Shown one piece after another: positions 1 through 8,113 of a stretch of 64,000 nt of DNA. Every line of letters begins with the position of its first letter. Position 1 is the first letter of the stretch. The translations under genes and the position numbers were made by a program. The notes beneath the pieces are model-generated. The model saw only the letters and a program-made list of their open reading frames with translations, was not told the DNA's origin and ran no database searches. The stretch comes from Flavobacteriaceae bacterium MAR_2009_75 (GTDB lineage Bacteria > Bacteroidota > Bacteroidia > Flavobacteriales > Flavobacteriaceae): contig PHTZ01000001.1 of the NCBI GenBank assembly GCA_002813285.1, forward strand, positions 434,001 through 498,000, written 5' to 3'.

Positions 1-50
1 GACTATAAAAAGTATCATGCATTATCTTTCGAGATAACCAAACCACAAGC

Positions 51-3000
51 ATGCCCCCTATGAAAACGCAATATGAAAATTTATTACCACTAACACAAAG
101 TCAAATGACCTTGTGGACAGGGCAGCAAATGCACCCCAATGTTCCGTTGCACGATGTGGTTTATACATTTGATATAAATGACACTCTAAATGAATCAATT
201 TTTGAGCAAGCATTTCAAATACTTGTAAGTGAGAATGATATTTTCAGAACTGTTTTTATAGATATAAAAGGTACGCCCCACCAAGGCATCAACAAAAATG
301 CTGTTGCAGATTTTAAGGTTATAGATTTTGGGCATCGAACAATAGATGAGACTCATTCCTATATTAAAGAGCAAACTCTTATACCTTTAAACGTCTCTAA
401 GCAAGTTTATGAGAGTAGTCTTTTTAAAACAAGTGAAAAGAGGTATATATGGTATTTGAAACTGCATCATTTAGTTACGGATGCAGTAACCTATTCTATT
501 TTATACAATCGAATGGCCACGTTATATGGCGACTTACTTAACAATAAAACCAGTGCTCCAGCTGAATCTGCCTCTTTTAGAGATTATGTGCAGCATGAAC
601 AAGAGGTACAGCACGGTAAAATAAACGAATCCAACAAAAAATACTGGGCCAATAAAGTCTCAAAAGACATACAAAATTTTAAATTCTACGGAGAAAAAAA
701 TGACGCTTTGTCCACCGAAGCTGAGCGTATCGAATTATCAATCGGTACTTTACGCACCAAAAAACTTAAAGAATTAGCAAACAAATCGGATGTAAGAGGT
801 TGGACGCAAGATTTAACCCTATTCAACATTTTTGCCACGCTCTATTCTAGTTTACTTTATCGTACCAGTGGCCAAAAAAGCTTAGTCATCGGTTCTCCTG
901 CCCACAATCGAAGTGAGCGAAGGTTCCATACTACAGCGGGGCTTTTTATAGAAGTGCTCCCTTACTCTATACAAATTGAAGATAACGATACATTTAATAC
1001 AGTTCTGCAACGCATTAAAGTGGAAAGTAATTCATTTTTGAAAAATGCTGGGCCTGGAATGACCGGTGCTGTCAAAGAAAGGAATATCTCAGCTCTACTC
1101 AATTTCATTACAGCTGATTTCCCTGATTTCAACGGACACTCTACTAAAATCAATTGGGTACATAACGAACATATAGACAGCGCCCATAGCATTAGATGTC
1201 ATGTTTATGATTTTCAAAAGAATGGGGACTATCGCTTGGCTTTCGATATTAAAAAAACTTTCTTGAACGGTAGAAAACCGGTAGACATAGCCAACCATTT
1301 TTTAAAGCTGCTCGATGCAATTTTAGATGATATTAAGAAGCCAATAGAGCAGATTGAACTGGTAAGTGCTGATGAAAAGCAGAATCTCATCGAATCTTAT
1401 CAAAAAATTATAAAACCAGATAAATCTGTTTTAGAACGTTTTGAAAAATGGGCCTCTGAAAAGCCAAATGGCATCGCGATACAGTTTGAAGAACAAACAC
1501 TCACCTATTCTAACTTAAATAAAAAAGCGAATAGGTTAGCACGATATTTAAAGGCTAAAAACATTGATCATAATTCGACAGTAGCCATACATTTTAATCG
1601 TAGTCCAGAATACATAATCGCTATTTTGGCAGTTTTGAAAACCGGGGCCGCTTTTGTACCCATAGCTTCGGATCAACCTAGAGCAAGGCTTGAATATATC
1701 TATTCTAACTCGAACAGCTCATTAATGCTAACGGACAGAAATTTTCAGTCAAAAATTAGTATCGATGCGAACGAGATTATTAATATACATGAAATAGCAC
1801 CTAGTCTCGATTCTAAATCATCGAAAAATTTAAATCTCGACATTAATAAAGACACACTTTCATATGTTCTTTATACTTCCGGTAGTACGGGCAGACCTAA
1901 AGGTGTCAAAATCACTAATAAGAGTCTGGTAAACTATCTGAACTGGGCTCAAAATTATTACCAAGTAGATGAAAATTCAGTTTTTGCGCTGTTCACCTCT
2001 ATCGGGTTCGACCTAACGATTACTTCAACGTTTCTACCTATAATAAATGGTGGTAGAATGATTATCTACAAGGAGGGTGATTTAGGGCCTGACACCACGC
2101 TCCTTCGAGTGGTAGAGGATAATCAAGTCGACACTATTAAGTTAACTCCCTCTCATTTAGCATTATTGAAAGGAAAAACTTTTGATGACTCAACCATACA
2201 TACGATGATTTTGGGTGGTGAAGACCTTAAGGTTTCTCTTGCCCAAGAAATTAGCGCATCCTTTTCAAAAAAGCTTAGAATATTCAATGAATATGGTCCT
2301 ACTGAAGCAACCGTAGGATGTATTGCCTCTGAATTCAATCCAGCCAAACATATAGAAAGTTCGGTACCTATTGGTCATCCTATTGAAAATATACAAGCCT
2401 ATATTTTTGACGATTATATGAATTTAGTACCCAACGGGGTTTCTGGCGAACTCTTTATAGGAGGTGTCGGGTTGGCCAAAGGTTATATCGGGGCTTCAGA
2501 AATGACATTGGAAAAATTCATAGATAACCCTTATGATCCTAGTTCAAAACTATACAAATCGGGTGATTTGGTACGCTTGAATAAAGATGGCGAATTTGAG
2601 TATTTAGGCAGAATAGATGATCAGATCAAGCTTCGTGGGCATAGAATCGAGCTATCGGAAATAGAAGCTACTTTAAATCAACTTGTAGATATCGATAACT
2701 GTGCAGTTGTATTGGTAGAAAATGAACAATCGATTCCTGAAGAAGAAGTAGTTAATTGTACCAAATGTGGCCTACCTTCAAACTACCCCAGTACAGACTT
2801 TGATGACCAAGGCGTTTGTCACCTATGCAGGGCCTTCGATACCTATAAAGAAAAGGCACATCGGTATTTTAAAAATGACGAGCAGTTGGTAAGCCTTCTA
2901 TCCTCAAAACGCGACAAGAGCGTAAACTATGACTGTATATCGTTATTGAGTGGCGGCAAAGATAGCACCTATGTACTTGCTCGTCTGATAAATATGGGGT

Positions 3001-4205
3001 TAAAGGTATTGGCCTTCACAATGGATAATGGCTATATTTCCGAACAAGCTAAAGCTAATATCGATAGAATCGTCACTCGTTTAGGGGTCGACCATGTGTA
3101 TGGCAAAACACCTCATATGAATGAAATTTTTGTCGATAGCCTTCACAGACATAAAAATGTTTGCAATGGTTGCTTTAAGACCATTTATACCCTGAGCACC
3201 AAAATTGCCTTAGAGAAGAACATTCCGTTTATAGTCACGGGACTTTCAAGAGGGCAATTTTTTGAAACTAGATTGACCGAAGAACTCTTTTGGGATGATG
3301 ATTTGGACACAACCAAAATAGACCAAACTATTTTAGAAGCGAGAAAGTTGTACCATCAAGAATCAGATGCCGTCAAAAAGCTACTCGACACTTCGATGTT
3401 CGATGACGATGAAACATTTGAAAAGGTTCAATTTGTCGACTTTTATAGATTCAGTGATGTAAGTCTGGAAGAAATGCTCATATTCCTCAAGGAGAAAGCA
3501 GGATGGGTACGCCCCACAGATACTGGGCGTTCGACCAATTGTTTAATCAATCAAGTAGGTATTTATGTTCATAAAAAAGAATTGGGTTATAGCAACTACT
3601 CCTTTCCTTATAGTTGGGATGTTCGCCTAGGGCATAAAACCCGTAACGAAAGTCTTGAAGAAATCAATGAAGTTATCGATGAAATAGAGGTCAAAAGAAT
3701 TATTCAAGAAATTGGCTATAACAAAATCGAAGATGATGAAAAAAACTCAAATAAACTTGTCGCCTATTATACGGGCAACCCCAATTTATCTATAAACGAA
3801 ATTCAAACCTCACTGGCGAAAGAACTGCCTTCGTATATGGTTCCTTCAGTTTTCAAGCATTTAACTGAAATTCCTCTGACGAAAAATGGAAAAATGGACA
3901 AGGCAGGACTAAAAAATCTTTCGGGTGCCCAATTAGAAATGGATACACCTTACGTCGCCCCTAGAAACGAAATTGAAGAGCTGATTGAAAGTATTTGGAA
4001 AGAAGTGTTACAACTTAAAAAAGTAGGGGTTCACGACGACTTTATAGCTCTTGGAGGGCATTCGTTGGCAGCCATTCGAGTTACCGCAAGAATTAATGAA
4101 GAGATAGAAATGAATTTTCCATTAAACAAAGTTTTTGAACATACGACCATTGCGTCATATGCAACTTACATAGAACAAACCTTGACAGCTTTATTAGAAA
4201 ATTAA
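51..4205 (+). CDS. Single-module NRPS (C-A-PCP) with PP-loop domain inserted in the A domain
   Basis: Builds a peptide bond on a carrier-bound substrate. Domains seen: condensation (about 10-440; HHLVTDA at 139 replaces HHxxxDG), adenylation (about 460-1290; YTSGSTGRPKG at 608, NEYGPTEATV at 746, GRIDDQIKLRGHRIEL, PSYMVP, NGKMDK) and carrier domain (GGHSL, Ser1338). Between adenylation motifs A8 and A9, about 895-1235 is a foreign insert: zinc-finger-like cysteines C903/C906/C923/C926, a PP-loop SGGKDS at 967-972 and a CNGC pair at 1038-1041. The insert resembles the N-acetyl sugar amidotransferase (WbpG/PseA) and related ATP-pyrophosphatase families. The usual ten specificity positions read D-L-T-K-I-G-E-V-G-K, close to the Asn code. 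There is no thioesterase; partner genes may lie upstream of the window. ATG at 51 or 60 could be the start. Product unknown. Confidence 0.9.
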   Translation: MPPMKTQYENLLPLTQSQMTLWTGQQMHPNVPLHDVVYTFDINDTLNESIFEQAFQILVSENDIFRTVFIDIKGTPHQGINKNAVADFKVIDFGHRTIDETHSYIKEQTLIPLNVSKQVYESSLFKTSEKRYIWYLKLHHLVTDAVTYSILYNRMATLYGDLLNNKTSAPAESASFRDYVQHEQEVQHGKINESNKKYWANKVSKDIQNFKFYGEKNDALSTEAERIELSIGTLRTKKLKELANKSDVRGWTQDLTLFNIFATLYSSLLYRTSGQKSLVIGSPAHNRSERRFHTTAGLFIEVLPYSIQIEDNDTFNTVLQRIKVESNSFLKNAGPGMTGAVKERNISALLNFITADFPDFNGHSTKINWVHNEHIDSAHSIRCHVYDFQKNGDYRLAFDIKKTFLNGRKPVDIANHFLKLLDAILDDIKKPIEQIELVSADEKQNLIESYQKIIKPDKSVLERFEKWASEKPNGIAIQFEEQTLTYSNLNKKANRLARYLKAKNIDHNSTVAIHFNRSPEYIIAILAVLKTGAAFVPIASDQPRARLEYIYSNSNSSLMLTDRNFQSKISIDANEIINIHEIAPSLDSKSSKNLNLDINKDTLSYVLYTSGSTGRPKGVKITNKSLVNYLNWAQNYYQVDENSVFALFTSIGFDLTITSTFLPIINGGRMIIYKEGDLGPDTTLLRVVEDNQVDTIKLTPSHLALLKGKTFDDSTIHTMILGGEDLKVSLAQEISASFSKKLRIFNEYGPTEATVGCIASEFNPAKHIESSVPIGHPIENIQAYIFDDYMNLVPNGVSGELFIGGVGLAKGYIGASEMTLEKFIDNPYDPSSKLYKSGDLVRLNKDGEFEYLGRIDDQIKLRGHRIELSEIEATLNQLVDIDNCAVVLVENEQSIPEEEVVNCTKCGLPSNYPSTDFDDQGVCHLCRAFDTYKEKAHRYFKNDEQLVSLLSSKRDKSVNYDCISLLSGGKDSTYVLARLINMGLKVLAFTMDNGYISEQAKANIDRIVTRLGVDHVYGKTPHMNEIFVDSLHRHKNVCNGCFKTIYTLSTKIALEKNIPFIVTGLSRGQFFETRLTEELFWDDDLDTTKIDQTILEARKLYHQESDAVKKLLDTSMFDDDETFEKVQFVDFYRFSDVSLEEMLIFLKEKAGWVRPTDTGRSTNCLINQVGIYVHKKELGYSNYSFPYSWDVRLGHKTRNESLEEINEVIDEIEVKRIIQEIGYNKIEDDEKNSNKLVAYYTGNPNLSINEIQTSLAKELPSYMVPSVFKHLTEIPLTKNGKMDKAGLKNLSGAQLEMDTPYVAPRNEIEELIESIWKEVLQLKKVGVHDDFIALGGHSLAAIRVTARINEEIEMNFPLNKVFEHTTIASYATYIEQTLTALLEN

Positions 4206-4270
4206 AACCATTTAATAAAAATTACGTAGGTACCAATAACCAAACCTAACAATACAATCAATTAAATAGC

Positions 4271-4711
4271 TTGAAGTCACTTCTCATAAAATACAGTGCG
4301 CTTTTTATAAGCATTTGCTACCTGGCAGCTCCATTACACAATGAGATAGGCAATCTATTTCATGATGTTTCACATTTTTTTGAAGCTCCAATAACCGTAT
4401 TAAATCATAAGAGTTACAGTTCACATAATCATGTTGAGCATTCTCATCACGAGCATACCCACACAAGTACAGATCACAAACATTCCATTATAGATTTCGT
4501 CAACTCACTTTTTGATGCCGACAGCACTAATGAAGAAGCTCCGATTTCAAAATTTGTAAAACTTGATAAACATTTGACATTTGATGAAATTGTTTTTCAT
4601 AATTCTTTCATTCCCGCACCTGTAATTTGTTTCGCCTTCGTGGAGGAAAAAATAAAAAAGGGCTATTTCATCATTCTTCTCGAGCCTCCTAAACCCTCAT
4701 TTATCTCCTAA
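4271..4711 (+). CDS. Histidine-rich exported small protein
   Basis: A 146-residue protein with a hydrophobic N-terminus that looks like a signal peptide, then a dense histidine stretch around residues 48-75 (HNHVEHSHHEHTHTSTDHKH). Such stretches bind Zn, Cu or Ni in known metal chaperones and lipoproteins, but I do not recognise this family. The start is TTG; I see no ATG that would keep the hydrophobic segment. It lies 138 bp before a TonB receptor on the same strand, so the pair probably works together in metal capture, perhaps under a metal repressor. The tail is hydrophobic and ends in a Pro/Ser-rich segment. Function is inferred from composition and context only. Confidence 0.65.
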   Translation: MKSLLIKYSALFISICYLAAPLHNEIGNLFHDVSHFFEAPITVLNHKSYSSHNHVEHSHHEHTHTSTDHKHSIIDFVNSLFDADSTNEEAPISKFVKLDKHLTFDEIVFHNSFIPAPVICFAFVEEKIKKGYFIILLEPPKPSFIS

Positions 4712-4725
4712 TTGACTTTTAAAAA

Positions 4726-4758
4726 TTGATTTCTGCCACAGGCAGTTCTAAAAATCAA
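4726..4758 (+). other. Hairpin between the His-rich gene and the TonB receptor
   Basis: CTGCC-ACA-GGCAG (4733-4745) is flanked by TTGATTT and AAATCAA arms. The outer arms pair across a six-base bulge. No T-run follows, so it is not a clear terminator; it could be a leader structure or a protein site. Confidence 0.35.
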
Positions 4759-4848
4759 CACTACTACATAACCTTTTAGAGATGTAGGCAAGCACCCAAC
4801 TGAATTGGAGGATGCTATGCAACCCATTGTTTATCAAAAAAAATTAAA

Positions 4849-7080
4849 ATGAAAAAATTATACTTTTTATTATTTCTAATCTTATCGTGCGCAACTGCCG
4901 AGGCACATGATCTTTACGGCACTGTTATTTCACAAAAGGAAGTCGCAATTGAAGGGGTTGGGGTTTATAATAAAACCACTGGCGGGTACACTTATACAAA
5001 CGTCTCAGGCTATTTCGAACTCGATGACATTTCGGTAGGCGATGTCATATACTTTTATAGCCTTGGTTTTAAAAATCATCAACTGACGATAACTGAAGAT
5101 TTACTCGATAGCACCGTGAAAATTGTGCTAGAAGATTCTGTTGTTTCTTTAGATCAGGTCGTTTTGGTCTCGAAAGTAAATGCCCTAAGTAATTTCGTTA
5201 ACGTAGATGTTAAAGCCAACCCTGTAAAATCGTCACAAGAGATTCTCCGCAAAGTTCCTGGTTTAATAATCGGGCAACATGCTGGTGGTGGTAAGGCCGA
5301 ACAAATATTCTTGAGAGGATTTGATATTGATCACGGCACCGATATTGCCATCAATGTTGATGGTTTACCGGTAAATATGGTATCACACGCACATGGTCAA
5401 GGTTATGCGGACATGCATTTTATAATTCCTGAAACCATAGACAATCTAGATTTCGGAAAAGGCCCTTATTATGCCAATAAAGGAAACTTCAATACCGCTG
5501 GTTATATCGATTTAAAAACTAAAAAGAAAATTGACAATAATTTAGTTTCACTTGAAGCGGGCCAGTTTAATACGTTGAGAACACTTGGTATGTTCAAAAT
5601 CACAGAAGGTGATTATAGCAACGCCTATGTAGCCTCAGAACTTGTTCTTACCGACGGGCCATTTGATTCGCCTCAAAATTTCAATCGTATCAATCTTATG
5701 GGCCGCTATAATTTTAATAATTATGACGACCAAGACCTCACTTTAACCCTATCACATTTTCAAAGTAAATGGGATGCTTCTGGGCAAATTCCACAGCGGG
5801 CTATTGAACAAGGTTTAATAGGTCGTTTCGGAGCCATTGATGATACAGAAGGCGGAAATACCAGTAGAACGAATTTCTTGGTCAATCACACCAACCAAAT
5901 CGATGAACATTCAAGTGTAAAATCAAAGGCATATATCTCAAAATACGATTTTGAACTTTTTTCGAATTTCACCTTCTTTTTAGAAGACCCTGTCAATGCT
6001 GATCAAATTCGTCAAAAAGAAGACCGAACAATTATTGGTGCAGAAACTAGTTATCAACGCACTATTCATACTGGTGGTCATGAATCTCAGCTTAAATATG
6101 AATCAGGTATGGGTTTCAGGTATGATGATGTGAACGATGTCCAATTATCTCGAACAAAAGATAGAAAAACATTATTGGAACGATTGGCCTACGGAAATGT
6201 AGATGAGTTGAATGCTTACGGTTTTTTTGATTTAACTTATAAAAAGAACAAATGGACCATAAACCCCGGACTTCGTCTTGACTACTTCAAATTCGACTAT
6301 GAAAATCTGTTGAGCGAAGCTTATGATAATAAAAGTGAAACCAAACTCTTTTTAGGGCCAAAATTGAACTTAATTTACGCAGCTTCACCAAATGTTCAAT
6401 TGTTTTCAAAATCAGGAATCGGTTTTCACTCCAACGACAGCCGTGTGGTCACCGCAAATCAAGGTGAAGAAATTTTACCCCTTGCCTTCGGCTCTGATTT
6501 AGGTACGATTATCAAACCTACCGATAGATTTGTGGTAAATGCCGCGTTATGGTATCTTTTTCTTCAGCAAGAATTCGTTTATGTTGGTGATGCCGGTATT
6601 GTTGAACCCAGTGGAAAAACACGTAGGCTAGGTGCTGATCTCGGTTTACGATATCAAATAACAGATTGGCTTTATGCCAATGGTGATGTTAATTATACTC
6701 ACGCTAGAAGTACGGAAGACCCAAACGGTGAAAACTTCATTCCATTAGCTCCTGATTTTACTTCATCCGCTGGCTTATCCTTTAGAGATTTAAGTAACTT
6801 TTCTGGTGGCATCAACTATCGATATGTTAATGATAGACCGGCCAACGAAGACAACTCAATTGTAGCCGAAGGATATTTCGTAACCGATATGAACTTAAAT
6901 TACTCGATTAAAAATTGGACTTTAGGTGTTATAGTGGAGAACTTGTTCGATACAGAATGGAACGAAACCCAATTCGCGACCGAAAGTAGATTGCTAAATG
7001 AAAATCAATCTTTCGAAGAGATTCATTTTACACCAGGAACACCTTTTTACATTCGTGGTAAGATTTCAGTCAATTTCTAA
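4849..7080 (+). CDS. TonB-dependent outer membrane receptor
   Basis: Outer-membrane gated channel for active uptake of a ligand, energised by TonB. The sequence shows a signal peptide (residues 1-19, cleaved near AEA/HD), a CarboxypepD_reg-like beta-sandwich (about 20-100), a plug domain (about 120-230) and a C-terminal beta-barrel ending in the aromatic-rich ISVNF typical of barrel proteins. The plug carries the stretch QIFLRGFDIDHGTD and SHAHGQGYAD, rich in His and Asp. There is no SusD partner, so a glycan-uptake role is unlikely. The histidine-rich gene just upstream points to a metal or metal chelate as ligand (inference). The length of 743 residues is normal for the family. Confidence 0.92.
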   Translation: MKKLYFLLFLILSCATAEAHDLYGTVISQKEVAIEGVGVYNKTTGGYTYTNVSGYFELDDISVGDVIYFYSLGFKNHQLTITEDLLDSTVKIVLEDSVVSLDQVVLVSKVNALSNFVNVDVKANPVKSSQEILRKVPGLIIGQHAGGGKAEQIFLRGFDIDHGTDIAINVDGLPVNMVSHAHGQGYADMHFIIPETIDNLDFGKGPYYANKGNFNTAGYIDLKTKKKIDNNLVSLEAGQFNTLRTLGMFKITEGDYSNAYVASELVLTDGPFDSPQNFNRINLMGRYNFNNYDDQDLTLTLSHFQSKWDASGQIPQRAIEQGLIGRFGAIDDTEGGNTSRTNFLVNHTNQIDEHSSVKSKAYISKYDFELFSNFTFFLEDPVNADQIRQKEDRTIIGAETSYQRTIHTGGHESQLKYESGMGFRYDDVNDVQLSRTKDRKTLLERLAYGNVDELNAYGFFDLTYKKNKWTINPGLRLDYFKFDYENLLSEAYDNKSETKLFLGPKLNLIYAASPNVQLFSKSGIGFHSNDSRVVTANQGEEILPLAFGSDLGTIIKPTDRFVVNAALWYLFLQQEFVYVGDAGIVEPSGKTRRLGADLGLRYQITDWLYANGDVNYTHARSTEDPNGENFIPLAPDFTSSAGLSFRDLSNFSGGINYRYVNDRPANEDNSIVAEGYFVTDMNLNYSIKNWTLGVIVENLFDTEWNETQFATESRLLNENQSFEEIHFTPGTPFYIRGKISVNF

Positions 7081-7103
7081 AACACGAAAGGTTTTATATA
7101 TAG

Positions 7104-7140
7104 AGAGTAGTGGAAACAGCTTCCACTACTCTTTTTTTTT
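7104..7140 (+). terminator. Rho-independent terminator of the TonB receptor
   Basis: A perfect 12-bp stem (7104-7115 with 7121-7132) has a 5-base loop and runs straight into a T-tract to 7140. It ends the metal-uptake transcript before the polysaccharide locus. Confidence 0.9.
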
Positions 7141-7289
7141 CATAAAGTTTTTGCAATATTCTAGCATCCACCATTTGTTAGCTTCAAACATTCTTCTACC
7201 TTATCTTTACCGAATATTACCAAACTATATTCATATCATAAAGGTCAATATTTGCCGTTAGATTAAGAGCCAAACATACTTTAAACTAT

Positions 7290-8030
7290 ATGTTCAATTT
7301 TTTTAGTAAGAAAAAATTTTTAGTAGATTATTTAGGTGGATTTGTAGATATTCACAATCATATACTCCCAGGTATAGATGATGGCTCTAAATCTGTTGAT
7401 GAATCAATAGCTCTTATTAAAGGTTTTAAAGAATTCGGTGTAAATCGCTTTGTTGCGACCCCTCACATTATGAATAACTATTACCCAAATACAGGTAGTT
7501 CAATTAAGGAATCTCTTAATAAATTGAGAAATGGTATGAAAGGGGTGGACTTACATAATGTTCACATCGAAGCATCAGCGGAACATATGATAGACGACAA
7601 CTTTGAAAATTTATTGGATACTGATTCTGTCATGCCGATGAAAGACAACTACTTACTGATTGAAATGTCTTATTTACAACCTCCAATAAACTTTGATGAA
7701 GCCCTCGTCAAAACAGTAGAAAAACACTTCTTTCCTATTTTGGCTCACCCTGAGCGCTACGGGTTTTTACATTTTAGAAAACGCAAGTATTCTGAATTTA
7801 AAGAACAGGGTATAATGTTTCAAATGAATCTTTTATCACTAGGTGATTATTATGGAAAAGATGTAACTAAAGTTGCCCATGAACTGTTGGACCAAGGCCA
7901 AATAGATTTTATTGGATCTGATGTGCACAATATAAATCAACTTAGTTCATTGAAAAACCTAACTATCTCTGAAAAAACAGCAGAGAAACTTTTGCCAATT
8001 ATCAATAATACTATTGCAAATTTTTACTAG
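7290..8030 (+). CDS. PHP-type tyrosine-protein phosphatase (CpsB/YwqE family)
   Basis: Predicted manganese-dependent phosphatase that removes phosphate from the tyrosine tail of the polysaccharide co-polymerase kinase. PHP motifs are visible: DIHNHILPGIDDG near residues 20-32, ATPH near 56, ILAHPERY near 149 and GSDVHN near 209. The length of 246 residues fits CpsB/CapC/YwqE. Its likely substrate is the Wzc protein encoded at 14122-16503 on the opposite strand, with a giant unrelated gene between them. It stands alone between two terminators. A nearly consensus -7 box (AATATTTG at 7247) precedes it. Confidence 0.9.
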   Translation: MFNFFSKKKFLVDYLGGFVDIHNHILPGIDDGSKSVDESIALIKGFKEFGVNRFVATPHIMNNYYPNTGSSIKESLNKLRNGMKGVDLHNVHIEASAEHMIDDNFENLLDTDSVMPMKDNYLLIEMSYLQPPINFDEALVKTVEKHFFPILAHPERYGFLHFRKRKYSEFKEQGIMFQMNLLSLGDYYGKDVTKVAHELLDQGQIDFIGSDVHNINQLSSLKNLTISEKTAEKLLPIINNTIANFY

Positions 8031-8056
8031 AACATTATAGTCAATTGACTTGAAAT

Positions 8057-8088
8057 AAAAAGGGGATGCAAAATGCATCCCCTTTTTT
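8057..8088. terminator. Bidirectional terminator between convergent genes
   Basis: A GC-rich stem AGGGGATGCA / TGCATCCCCT with a 3-base loop is flanked by A-run and T-run. It works in both directions and separates the phosphatase gene from the converging giant secreted protein. Confidence 0.88.
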
Positions 8089-8113
8089 AATTGATTGACC
8101 TTAAGTTCAGTTG

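Noticed and set aside
6998-7261. Plus-strand ORF of 87 residues past the TonB receptor
   Set aside because: Overlaps the receptor's end and runs through its terminator.
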